This document shows, piece after piece, positions 17,888-26,377 of a stretch of DNA of 64,000 bases. Numbering within the stretch: position 1 is the first letter of the stretch; every line of letters begins with the position of its first letter. The notes under the pieces were generated by a model, which searched no databases, had not been told where the DNA came from, and saw nothing but the letters and a program-made list of their open reading frames with translations. The DNA is from Chryseobacterium culicis (GTDB lineage: Bacteria > Bacteroidota > Bacteroidia > Flavobacteriales > Weeksellaceae), in the NCBI RefSeq assembly GCF_900108365.1, contig NZ_FNWQ01000006.1, positions 62,001-126,000 on the forward strand, given 5' to 3'. The position numbers and the translations under genes were made by a program.

Positions 17888-19495
17888 ATGGATTTTAGAT
17901 ATCAGGATCCGTATCCTATTCAGAAAGACGATACGGTGTACAAAAAGCTTACATCAGACTATGTAAAGGTGGAAAAACTGGGTGAAAGAGAAATTTTAAC
18001 AATAGATCCCAAAGGATTGGAGCTGTTAGCTGAAGAAGCGATGGCAGATGTTTCTTTCATGCTTCGTTCTTCACACCTGGAAAGCCTTAGAAGAATTATT
18101 GACGATCCTGAAGCTACAGATAACGACAGATTCGTAGCGTATAACCTTCTGCAAAATGCTGCCGTAGCGGTTGAAGGAGCTCTTCCTTCCTGTCAGGATA
18201 CCGGTACAGCCATTGTAATGGGGAAAAAAGGAGAAAATGTATATACGGGAGTAGATGATGGTGAATATTTAAGCAAAGGAATCTTCAATACCTATCAGAA
18301 AAGAAACTTAAGATATTCTCAGGTTGTGCCTTTAACGATGTTTGATGAGAAGAATTCCGGATCTAACCTTCCTGCACAGATTGATATCTATGCTAAAAAA
18401 GGAGATTACTACGAATTTTTATTCCTAACAAAAGGGGGAGGTTCTGCCAACAAAACATTTTTATATCAGAAAACAAAATCTTTGTTGAATGAAAAATCTC
18501 TTGAAGAATTCATCAAAGAAAAGATTTCAGACCTGGGTACCGCAGCATGCCCGCCATATCATTTAGCATTGGTCATTGGAGGAACTTCAGCAGAAGCGAA
18601 CCTTGCAGCAGTTAAAAAAGCATCCGCAAAATATTACGATCATCTACCGACTGAAGGAAATGAGGCCGGACAGGCTTTCAGAGACCTTGAATGGGAAGCT
18701 AAAGTGCAGAAAATCTGCCAGGAAAGTGCCATCGGAGCTCAGTTTGGAGGAAAATACCTTACACACGATGTAAGAGTAATCAGACTTCCGAGACACGCTG
18801 CGTCTTGCCCTGTAGGAATGGGGGTTTCCTGTTCTGCAGACAGAAATATCAAAGGAAAAATTACCAAAGAAGGAATCTTCCTGGAACAGTTGGAACAGGA
18901 TCCGAAAAGATTTTTACCAGATACCCCTCCACACTTGGAAGAAGCCGTTGAGGTTAACCTGAATAAACCAATGCCGGAAATTCTTGCCGAGCTATCAAAA
19001 TATCCAATCAAAACCAGATTGAAACTGAACGGTACCCTGATCGTTGCAAGAGATATTGCTCACGCAAAAATCAAAGAAATTATCGACAGCGGAAAACCAA
19101 TGCCTGAATATTTCAAAAACCACCCGATCTATTATGCAGGACCTGCAAAAACTCCGGAAGGAATGGCTTCAGGAAGTTTCGGGCCTACTACTGCCGGAAG
19201 AATGGACGTGTATGTAGATGAGTTCCAGAGCCATGGCGGAAGCATGATCATGCTGGCAAAAGGAAACAGAAGTAAAGATGTTACCAATGCCTGTCATAAA
19301 TACGGAGGTTTCTATCTTGGATCTATCGGAGGACCTGCTGCTATTCTTGCCAAAGACAATATTGTGTCTGTAGATGTAGTAGACTTCCCGGAATTAGGAA
19401 TGGAAGCAGTAAGAAAAATTGAAGTAAAAGACTTCCCTGCATTCATTATTTCCGACGATAAAGGAAACGATTTCTTCGCAAATCTTGCCCACTAA
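17888..19495 (+). CDS. Class I fumarate hydratase ([4Fe-4S])
   Basis: A 535-residue iron-sulfur fumarase, unrelated in fold to FumC. Three cluster cysteines are visible: C102 (SCQDTGTA), C221 (GTAACPPYH) and C315 (SCSADRN). Their spacing (119 and 94 residues) equals that of characterised class I fumarases. The substrate-binding KGGGSANKT (182-190) and the C-terminal swivel domain (GPAKTPEGMASGSFGPTT) are also present. It is divergent from the fumC unit. Class I enzymes are oxygen- and iron-sensitive, so the pair probably gives a backup under stress. Confidence 0.96.
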   Translation: MDFRYQDPYPIQKDDTVYKKLTSDYVKVEKLGEREILTIDPKGLELLAEEAMADVSFMLRSSHLESLRRIIDDPEATDNDRFVAYNLLQNAAVAVEGALPSCQDTGTAIVMGKKGENVYTGVDDGEYLSKGIFNTYQKRNLRYSQVVPLTMFDEKNSGSNLPAQIDIYAKKGDYYEFLFLTKGGGSANKTFLYQKTKSLLNEKSLEEFIKEKISDLGTAACPPYHLALVIGGTSAEANLAAVKKASAKYYDHLPTEGNEAGQAFRDLEWEAKVQKICQESAIGAQFGGKYLTHDVRVIRLPRHAASCPVGMGVSCSADRNIKGKITKEGIFLEQLEQDPKRFLPDTPPHLEEAVEVNLNKPMPEILAELSKYPIKTRLKLNGTLIVARDIAHAKIKEIIDSGKPMPEYFKNHPIYYAGPAKTPEGMASGSFGPTTAGRMDVYVDEFQSHGGSMIMLAKGNRSKDVTNACHKYGGFYLGSIGGPAAILAKDNIVSVDVVDFPELGMEAVRKIEVKDFPAFIISDDKGNDFFANLAH

Positions 19496-19537
19496 TTAGT
19501 TTAAAATTAAAATAAATAACAAAATAGAGCACTGATC

Positions 19538-19570
19538 TTTTGTGTAAAAAAGAAAAAAGTTCTATTTTTG
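19538..19570 (+). promoter_or_regulatory. Promoter of the small His-rich membrane protein gene
   Basis: TTTTG (19538-19542) and TATTTTTG (19563-19570) are 20 bases apart, a good Bacteroidota -33/-7 pair. The -7 box overlaps a possible TTG start at 19568, which argues for the ATG at 19589 as the real start. Confidence 0.65.
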
Positions 19571-19588
19571 CCTAAAATCTTTAAGAGA

Positions 19589-19873
19589 ATGATAACGATA
19601 TTATCAGCATTTTGGCCATTTTACCAGTTCCTTTGGACTATATTCTTCATTACGATGTTTTTAGTAGGTTTCTGGTGTATTTTTATGTTCTTCGGATTAG
19701 TAATCCCAATGTGGCTAACTGAAGGTTTGAAGGAGTATTTCGGAAAAGTAAAGCCTTTCGACCCTGAAGATATCAGAAGAAAGCTTATTACGGAGCAGGA
19801 AGGTGTAGAAGTTATCTATAACGAGCCTAAAGGAAACGGACCTTTCCTTCACGATCACGGACATCATCATTAA
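19589..19873 (+). CDS. Small membrane protein with His-rich tail
   Basis: A 94-residue protein, unrecognised. Residues ~1-45 are very hydrophobic (one or two helices, FLWTIFFITMFLVGFWCIFMFFGLVI). A soluble part contains KPFDPEDIRRKLITEQEG, and the C-terminus is HDHGHHH, which could bind a metal. It has its own promoter and sits 93 bases after the class I fumarase. An in-frame TTG at 19568 is rejected because it lies inside the promoter. Confidence 0.7.
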   Translation: MITILSAFWPFYQFLWTIFFITMFLVGFWCIFMFFGLVIPMWLTEGLKEYFGKVKPFDPEDIRRKLITEQEGVEVIYNEPKGNGPFLHDHGHHH

Positions 19874-19937
19874 TTGATTGTCATTGCTTTTTCACCTGAA
19901 TTCTGAAAAAGTAATATCAAAGCAAAACAACATATAC

Positions 19938-19967
19938 AAAACCGCTTAATTAAATTTGGGCGGTTTT
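19938..19967. terminator. Terminator between the His-tail gene and the AraC gene
   Basis: AAAACCGC (19938-19945) pairs with GCGGTTTT (19960-19967) around a 14-base loop, followed by T and an AT-rich run. It can serve both convergent genes. Confidence 0.75.
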
Positions 19968-19968
19968 T

Positions 19969-20910
19969 CTATTTATTATTTCTCAGACTTTCAGGAGAAA
20001 CTCCGAATTTCTTTTTGAAAGCCCTTGTAAAGTTCTGCAGGTATTCATATCCGCACTCAATGGCAATTTCTTTGATCATCATCTCTTTATGGATGATCAG
20101 CTTTTTTGCTTTCAGCATTCTGAGCTCCGAAATATAATGAGCAATTGTCGTATGATACTGAGCTTTGAATTCCTTTCTGATGATATTTTGATTCATTCCC
20201 ATATACTTTGCAATTTCTTCTGCCTTTATATTTCTGTGGTAATTTTCATCAATGAACTTTCTGATGATTTCCGGTGTTTTTGGAAAGGACTTCAATGTGT
20301 TTTTCTCATTGAACTGTTCAAAAATCAGAATCAGCAGTTTTATGATCTCTGCTTCTATAAATAACTTCTGCATAATGCCTTTCTTGGTATAGCCCAGCAT
20401 CTCCTTTACAATCATATGCATTTCGACCGTCATGTCCGGTGGTGTTTCTTTATGAAGGAAGATAAAATGATTATGGATCATATTTTCCAGAATTTCGGCA
20501 TTCTCACGATTATGTTCTGGATTGATGAGGTTAAAAATATACTGATAATTAATCTGAATCTGAAGATATCTCAGGGTTTCCTCGCTTTCTGTCCATAATT
20601 CCGCAACACTTTCCTCAGGTGAATAATGCAGGATGTATTGATTTTTCTTGAATAAAAACTGGGTGCCGCAATCGTGAGCTTTCAGGTGTATACCATCACT
20701 CAGCAGGAAAATAAGATTAAAACTGAACTTCCCTTCCTGTATATAAGATCTGAAGAATTGTTCATGACACAGTTCTTCCTGCATGATGATTTTGATGTCT
20801 TCGGATCTGAATAAAATCCCACTTCCTGATGATTTCCTCATACAACACATTTTACAGCCATGGTACAATTTCTTTAGGGAAAGCCCTTCGCAGGATAACC
20901 AAAAGTTCAT
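19969..20910 (-). CDS. AraC family transcriptional regulator
   Basis: A 313-residue regulator. The C-terminal ~100 residues hold the two helix-turn-helix units (IKAEEIAKYMGMNQNIIRKEF and MIKEIAIECGYEYLQNFTRAF), ending in FGVSPESLRNNK. The N-terminal ~200 residues are a PchR-like sensor without a recognisable ligand motif. Four cysteines cluster near the start (C7, C19, C22, C23), possibly a metal or redox site. It is divergent from the FISUMP T9SS gene, a possible target. Confidence 0.88.
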   Translation of the reverse strand: MNFWLSCEGLSLKKLYHGCKMCCMRKSSGSGILFRSEDIKIIMQEELCHEQFFRSYIQEGKFSFNLIFLLSDGIHLKAHDCGTQFLFKKNQYILHYSPEESVAELWTESEETLRYLQIQINYQYIFNLINPEHNRENAEILENMIHNHFIFLHKETPPDMTVEMHMIVKEMLGYTKKGIMQKLFIEAEIIKLLILIFEQFNEKNTLKSFPKTPEIIRKFIDENYHRNIKAEEIAKYMGMNQNIIRKEFKAQYHTTIAHYISELRMLKAKKLIIHKEMMIKEIAIECGYEYLQNFTRAFKKKFGVSPESLRNNK

Positions 20911-20940
20911 AAATGATAACCCGGGATTAATAATGTAAGG

Positions 20941-20948
20941 TACTTTTG
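20941..20948 (+). promoter_or_regulatory. -7 promoter box of the FISUMP protein gene
   Basis: TACTTTTG fits TAnnTTTG in the divergent space, 45 bases before the start at 20993. No matching -33 box is obvious, which fits an activator-dependent promoter next to an araC-type gene. Confidence 0.4.
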
Positions 20949-20992
20949 CGCAAAATTAAATTAAATTTAGAATAATTAAAAATAATATTTAT

Positions 20993-23071
20993 ATGTTTAA
21001 AGATTTACATTTTGTAATACAGAAAATAAGAACAGGAATAGCATTGCTAACTGTTGCCGGAAGCTGTATATATGCACAGCAATGGGAAAATGTAGGAGGC
21101 ATTCAGGATGTATCTGCGGGAGGAAGCAGTTTTAATAATCTTGTTATTGATAACTCAGGAAATTACTATCTGTCCTATTATGATGTTTCAGTAGCCAAAG
21201 GTTCTGTTCAGAAATTTAACGGAAACTCATGGTCTTACTTAGGCGGAACACCAGGAGTTACTACAGGAACAGCCACTTACAACTCATTATCGGTAAGCCC
21301 GAACGGAAACAGTATTTATTATACCAATCAGCTTGGTTATCCGGGCTCCGGAATGGAAGTACGATTGTTTACAGGATCATTATGGTCTCAGCTCCCAAAT
21401 GCTACGGAAAATCCTGTTAATTACCAGGCGTCTGCAGTTTCTTCAGATAATATCATATTTACTTACGGATCTTATGGCTCGGGAACTGTAAAAAGATATT
21501 TTGGGGGAGCATGGGCGCAGATCGGAAATGCAGGCTTCTCCGGAGGTGCTGATTTTGCTGAAATGGTTATCGGAACCAATAATACGATCTACACATGCAA
21601 TGTTTCAGGAGGCGTAAAAGTGTATCAAAATAGTACCAGTGCAGACTCAACGCATAACTGGACTTTGGTAGGCGGAGCAGCCGCAGCCGCCGCTTCATCA
21701 GGCGAGCAATACAATGCTGATATTGCTTTAGATGGAGCCAATACAATTTTTATAGCCTATGTTTCTGATGCAGCAGGAGGTAGAAAACTGAATGTAAAAA
21801 AATTTGACGGAAACTCTTGGGTGCAGGTAGGAAATGCCAATTTCTCAGAAGGAAGCGTACAGCATATTGCCCTGGCAGTAACAGGCTCCGGAACCCCTTA
21901 CGTCGTGGCCAGCCGTTTTGAAAATGATAATTTCCTCAGAAATACCGTTTATAAATTAGACGATTCACAAAACTGGGTTCCTTTTGGAGGTGATTTTGTT
22001 TCGGATGGTGAGGCAAAATATAATGATCTTGCAATAGATAAAGCACAGAATTATCTTGTTTTGGCTTATTCTGACAATACAACAAAAGTTAAAAGAATCT
22101 CTCTGAACCTGAACCCGCTGACATGCAGCAATACAGATCCTGGAGCCAATGCAGGTGATGTTGGCTGTGTAACTTTTATGTACCGAGGCCAGCAGGTTGC
22201 TTATACTACGGTAAGAGGATCAGACGGAAAAATATGGCTCCAGCAGAATTTGGGAAGTGCACAGGTAGCTTCATCAGTATCTGATGCCAATTCGTATGGA
22301 GATCTTTTTCAGTGGGGAAGATGGGATGACGGGCATCAGCTCAGAAATTCTCAGGTAGTACAGGCACCATCACCTAACACACCGGAAGGAACAGGCACAA
22401 CAGCAGGAGGTTATATTGCAGGATCTCCGGCATGGTGGGCAGGCTTTTCTGGTGGAGATACATGGAACGGAGCCTCCATTGCAGATGTGAATGCTTCTGT
22501 AGGAGTAGATCCTTGTAAAGCCATTGGGCCAGACTGGAAAATGCCTTCTCAGACAGATTGGGCTACTTTAGTAAGCTCTGAAGGAATTGCTAACCCTGCA
22601 ACAGCCTATAACAGCCATCTTAAATTACCGGCAGGAGGATTCAGAAGCTCAAGTGATGGAAACTTTACGTATGTAGGACAAAGAGGATATTTCTGGAGTT
22701 CTGATACCTCAAGCTCAGGAGGAAAATATCTGTATATCGGGACTACTATTGCCAATCCATCAGCTGGTGCTATGAGAGGGCAGGGAGCATCCGTAAGATG
22801 CATTAAGCCCACATCTTCTTTAAGCACATCTGATATTACGTTAAATAAAGCTGTCGTAGGAGTGTATCCTAACCCTACAAAAGAAATTCTGATGGTAAAA
22901 TCTGACGCAGCGATTGAAAAAGTAAACGTTACCAATGCAGTAGGTCAAAGAATGAATGTACAATTCTCGGATAACCAGATCAACATGACCGAACTTCCTT
23001 CTGGATTATACATCGTAGAATTAAAATTAAAGAACGGACAGATTGTTTCTAAAAAAATTATAAAAGATTAA
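20993..23071 (+). CDS. T9SS-secreted FISUMP-domain protein
   Basis: A 692-residue secreted protein. A signal peptide (~1-28) is followed by repeats with aromatic/Gly blades (KFNGNSWSYLGG, RYFGGAWAQIGN, KFDGNSWVQVGN), suggesting a beta-propeller over ~28-370. A FISUMP domain follows at ~385-605: SDGKIWLQQNLGS, YGDLFQWGRWDDGHQLR, DWKMPSQTDW and GYFWSSDT. A type A T9SS sorting domain closes it (VGVYPNPTKEILMVKS ... KKIIKD). The function is unknown, probably surface adhesion or binding. Confidence 0.87.
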   Translation: MFKDLHFVIQKIRTGIALLTVAGSCIYAQQWENVGGIQDVSAGGSSFNNLVIDNSGNYYLSYYDVSVAKGSVQKFNGNSWSYLGGTPGVTTGTATYNSLSVSPNGNSIYYTNQLGYPGSGMEVRLFTGSLWSQLPNATENPVNYQASAVSSDNIIFTYGSYGSGTVKRYFGGAWAQIGNAGFSGGADFAEMVIGTNNTIYTCNVSGGVKVYQNSTSADSTHNWTLVGGAAAAAASSGEQYNADIALDGANTIFIAYVSDAAGGRKLNVKKFDGNSWVQVGNANFSEGSVQHIALAVTGSGTPYVVASRFENDNFLRNTVYKLDDSQNWVPFGGDFVSDGEAKYNDLAIDKAQNYLVLAYSDNTTKVKRISLNLNPLTCSNTDPGANAGDVGCVTFMYRGQQVAYTTVRGSDGKIWLQQNLGSAQVASSVSDANSYGDLFQWGRWDDGHQLRNSQVVQAPSPNTPEGTGTTAGGYIAGSPAWWAGFSGGDTWNGASIADVNASVGVDPCKAIGPDWKMPSQTDWATLVSSEGIANPATAYNSHLKLPAGGFRSSSDGNFTYVGQRGYFWSSDTSSSGGKYLYIGTTIANPSAGAMRGQGASVRCIKPTSSLSTSDITLNKAVVGVYPNPTKEILMVKSDAAIEKVNVTNAVGQRMNVQFSDNQINMTELPSGLYIVELKLKNGQIVSKKIIKD

Positions 23072-23131
23072 TTTGTTTCAAAAGATATTCGTCATATAAA
23101 AAATAGTTCATTACCATTACTTTTATGGGAG

Positions 23132-23158
23132 GCTCATGAAATTTTCATGAGCTTTTTT
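23132..23158 (+). terminator. Intrinsic terminator after the FISUMP gene
   Basis: GCTCATGAAA and TTTCATGAGC form a near-perfect hairpin (23132-23152), followed by TTTTTT. Confidence 0.85.
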
Positions 23159-23244
23159 ATTTGTTTTTCTCCCCAAAATGAAATATCGTATCAAAATAGT
23201 AAGGATGAAAGAAAAATAATATTATATTCGAAAAAAAATAAGAC

Positions 23245-26082
23245 ATGAAAAAATTTTATTCCGTTGTTTTTCTGCTGATTACAATCGTTGTTTTTGGGCA
23301 GATCAATTACACCATTACCCCCAATCCATTCAATGAAACAGATGCTATTACGCTTACTGTTCCGGGTGATCAGATTGACGAATCTGCATGGGGTGTATCC
23401 AATAATGCTATTTATATCTGGAGCTGGTCTTTTGATACCAATTATCAGAACAGCCAGGATTGTCCTACGAATGGAAGCTGGAACAATTCCAATGACTTGA
23501 ATAAGCTGAATTACAATGCTGCAACAGACAGCTATTCACTGACTTTTACCCCCACTGCTTTCTTCGGAAGAACAGGCATCGGAAGATTTGGATTTTTATT
23601 AAAAGATAAAACAGGGGCACACCAGACTTCACCTGATATTTTTGTCAACGTGGGTACTTTAAGTCTAAACCTTACCAATCCACTGGCCAATAGCCTTACC
23701 ACAGTTCCTGTTGGAAATTCAGTCAGTGTTACGGCATCAACTAACGTTAATGCAACATTTCAGTTAAAAGCTAACGGAATTGTTGTAAACTCTACAACAA
23801 CTCCTTCGCAATCTTATTCTTACAGTTACACTGTCACTCAGGATGCCAGTATGGAGCTTGTAGCAACACAGGGAACCAGTTCTAAAACGGCAGCATTCAT
23901 TGTACAGGTTCCGAGAAATGTAGTCTCTGAAGCAATACCCAACTGGATCAGACAGGGAATTAACTATCATCCGACAGATCAGACCAAAGTTGGGCTTGCC
24001 TTATATGCACCAGGTAAAAGTTTTGTTCATGTTATCGGAAGTTTCAATAACTGGACAGTGAATGATTCTTATCTAATGAAAAAAGATACCACAAATCCTG
24101 ATCTGTACTGGATTGAGCTCAACGGAATCACTCCCCAGCAGCTCTATACTTTCCAATACAGAACCAATGATTTGAGAAAAGTGGCTGATCCTTACTCACC
24201 ACAAATCTTATCTTCTTATGATGACCAGTGGATTTCGGCTTCTACGTATCCCAATTTACCTGCATTTCCTGCAGGACAGGGTTTTGAAGTTTCAACATTT
24301 AAAACAGGTCAGACTGCTTATAATTGGCAGGTTACCAATTTTCAGAGACCTGCGAAGGAAGATCTGCTGGTTTATGAATTACTGTTGAGAGACTTTACGC
24401 AGGAAAAAAACTGGCAGTCACTGATTGATAAAATTACTTATTTAAAGAATTTAAAAATCAATGCCATAGAATTAATGCCGATCATGGAGTTTGAAGGAAA
24501 CCTTTCCTGGGGATATAATACTTCCTTCCATTATGCCTTAGACAAAGCCTATGGAACTCCGGAAAAATTCAAAGAATTTGTAGATCTGTGCCACCAAAAC
24601 GGGATTGCTGTGATTCTGGATGTGGCGTTTAACCATGCTACAGGACGTTCTCCTTTGGTAAGACTTTGGAATGTAGATCCGGATGGAGACGGCTATGGCG
24701 ATGTGGCGGCAAACAATCCTTACTTTAATCAGGTTCCGAAACATTCATACAATGTTTTCAATGATTTTAACCATACAAGTCCTTCAACGCAATATTACGT
24801 TGAAAGATGTCTTCAGCAGTGGCTGACAGAATATCACATAGACGGATTCCGTTGGGATTTAACAAAAGGATTTACGCAAAGCTGTTCTGAAAACGATGAA
24901 GCCTGTACCAACGCTTATCAGCAGGACAGAGTGGATATCATGAAGCACTACGCAGACAGGCAATGGGCCCTGGATCCAAATTCTTACATGATCTTCGAAC
25001 ATCTTGGAACAGACGCAGAAGAACAGCAATGGGCCAACTACAGAATAGCAGAAGGAAAAGGCGTTATGCTTTGGAATAAGCAGACAGATCCATACAACCA
25101 GAATACGATGGGATATCAGGAAAACAGCAATTATGACCGTATGAACCACAGTCTTCACGGCTTTACCAATATGAGTGCTGTAGGCTATGGAGAAAGCCAT
25201 GATGAAGAAAGACTGATGTTTAAAAACCTTGCCTACGGTGCAGTCAACGGAAGTTACAATGTGAAAGACCTGAATACTGCTCTTGAAAGAATGAAAACTT
25301 TCGGTGCAACCTTCTTTACCATTCCCGGCCCGAAGATGATCTGGCAGTTCGGAGAATTAGGATATGAATTCAGCATCAACAGATGTGCGAACGGTTCCAT
25401 AGACAATGGCTGCAGAACCGATGAGAAACCCGTTGCATTTACCTTAGGATATGATACCAATGCAAACAGAAAAGCAGTGTATGATACCTGGGCTAAAATC
25501 ATTACGATCAGAAATAGCCATCCGGTTTTTAAATCCAAGACTTACAGCATAGAATCCAATAACCTTACAAATGATCCTAATGGTCTGATCACAAGAATCT
25601 ATGTATATGATACAACGATTACAACAGGTACCAAAAACGTTGTCGTATTGGCCAATTATACTACTTCTGCGCAGAATGTGGTGCCTTACTTCCCTTACAC
25701 AGGTCAATGGCAGAACCTGATGGACGACAGTATTTCGAATGTAACCTCCACAACGGCTCCGATTACTTTGCAGCCGGGAGAATTCAGGATCTTTGGAAAT
25801 TATGCAGGTGCTTTGTCAACCGTAGATACCAATGCTGCCTATAAATTATCCCTTCAGATTGCAGATAACCCGGTAAAAAATGGAGCCCCTAAGTTCGTTT
25901 TCAGCAAAGCGAAAAACGGAGAAATTTCAATCTTTGATATGACGGGTAAAAAGCTTGATTCATTCAAACTGGATAAAGAAAACGGTTCATATGAAGCAAA
26001 ATTCAGTTATCCTGCAGGAACTTACCTGGTACAGCTGAAATCAGACACAGGAATAGCCATACAAAAGATGATCATTAAATAA
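23245..26082 (+). CDS. T9SS-secreted GH13 alpha-amylase family glycoside hydrolase
   Basis: A 945-residue secreted enzyme. After the signal peptide come Ig-like domains, an early-set/CBM48-like domain (FVHVIGSFNNWTVND, ~265-340), then the GH13 barrel at ~375-830. The four conserved regions are DVAFNHA, GFRWDLTKG (nucleophile Asp), MIFEHLG (acid/base Glu) and GESHDEE (transition-state Asp). A type A T9SS sorting domain ends it (GEISIFDMTGKKLDSF ... KMIIK). It should cleave alpha-glucans at the cell surface. No SusC/D pair is adjacent, so it is not in a classical utilisation locus. Confidence 0.92.
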   Translation: MKKFYSVVFLLITIVVFGQINYTITPNPFNETDAITLTVPGDQIDESAWGVSNNAIYIWSWSFDTNYQNSQDCPTNGSWNNSNDLNKLNYNAATDSYSLTFTPTAFFGRTGIGRFGFLLKDKTGAHQTSPDIFVNVGTLSLNLTNPLANSLTTVPVGNSVSVTASTNVNATFQLKANGIVVNSTTTPSQSYSYSYTVTQDASMELVATQGTSSKTAAFIVQVPRNVVSEAIPNWIRQGINYHPTDQTKVGLALYAPGKSFVHVIGSFNNWTVNDSYLMKKDTTNPDLYWIELNGITPQQLYTFQYRTNDLRKVADPYSPQILSSYDDQWISASTYPNLPAFPAGQGFEVSTFKTGQTAYNWQVTNFQRPAKEDLLVYELLLRDFTQEKNWQSLIDKITYLKNLKINAIELMPIMEFEGNLSWGYNTSFHYALDKAYGTPEKFKEFVDLCHQNGIAVILDVAFNHATGRSPLVRLWNVDPDGDGYGDVAANNPYFNQVPKHSYNVFNDFNHTSPSTQYYVERCLQQWLTEYHIDGFRWDLTKGFTQSCSENDEACTNAYQQDRVDIMKHYADRQWALDPNSYMIFEHLGTDAEEQQWANYRIAEGKGVMLWNKQTDPYNQNTMGYQENSNYDRMNHSLHGFTNMSAVGYGESHDEERLMFKNLAYGAVNGSYNVKDLNTALERMKTFGATFFTIPGPKMIWQFGELGYEFSINRCANGSIDNGCRTDEKPVAFTLGYDTNANRKAVYDTWAKIITIRNSHPVFKSKTYSIESNNLTNDPNGLITRIYVYDTTITTGTKNVVVLANYTTSAQNVVPYFPYTGQWQNLMDDSISNVTSTTAPITLQPGEFRIFGNYAGALSTVDTNAAYKLSLQIADNPVKNGAPKFVFSKAKNGEISIFDMTGKKLDSFKLDKENGSYEAKFSYPAGTYLVQLKSDTGIAIQKMIIK

Positions 26083-26110
26083 AAGTGTAAACAAGTTCCA
26101 TAAAAAATAA

Positions 26111-26147
26111 AAGGCAAATTTGCAGTGTAGCAGATTTGCCTTTTTTT
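26111..26147 (+). terminator. Intrinsic terminator after the amylase gene
   Basis: AAGGCAAAT (26111-26119) pairs with ATTTGCCTT (26134-26142), followed by a run of T. The T-run overlaps the -33 box of the next promoter. Confidence 0.88.
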
Positions 26148-26175
26148 GTACATTTAAAAAAATAGTCTACTTTTG
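26145..26175 (+). promoter_or_regulatory. Promoter of the SAM-riboswitch operon
   Basis: TTTG (26145-26148), 19 bases, then TACTTTTG (26168-26175): a textbook Bacteroidota promoter directly ahead of the riboswitch. Confidence 0.78.
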
Positions 26176-26182
26176 CAGTAGA

Positions 26183-26284
26183 TTTATCAAGAAAGGTGGA
26201 GGGATTTGGCCCCGTGAAACCTTAGCAACCTGCACGGTTTCAGAAGTGTAAAGGTGCTAATTCCAACCCTTGGGGAAGATAAGT
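26183..26284 (+). promoter_or_regulatory. SAM-I (S-box) riboswitch
   Basis: The S-box core is nearly consensus. It has AAGGTGGAGGGA at 26193, TGGCCC then TGAAACC, GCAACC at 26225 and AAGGTGCTAATTCC at 26251. P1 closes between TTATC (26184-26188) and GATAAG (26278-26283). It binds S-adenosylmethionine. Between it and the ATG at 26378 I see a small hairpin (GATCC/GGATC, 26340-26352) but no T-run, so the expression platform is not a plain terminator. It controls a TonB receptor and an amino-acid permease. Confidence 0.95.
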
Positions 26285-26377
26285 GAAGTTTGTACTCTAT
26301 ATGAATTCCATTTCTTGAAATCTTGTGTATCTGCGGAAAGATCCGTCGGATCCGTATTATTAACTGGCAAGAACAAA

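Noticed and set aside
26270..26377. In-frame extension of the TonB receptor by 36 codons
   Set aside because: This stretch begins inside the SAM-I aptamer, and the signal peptide starts cleanly at 26378.
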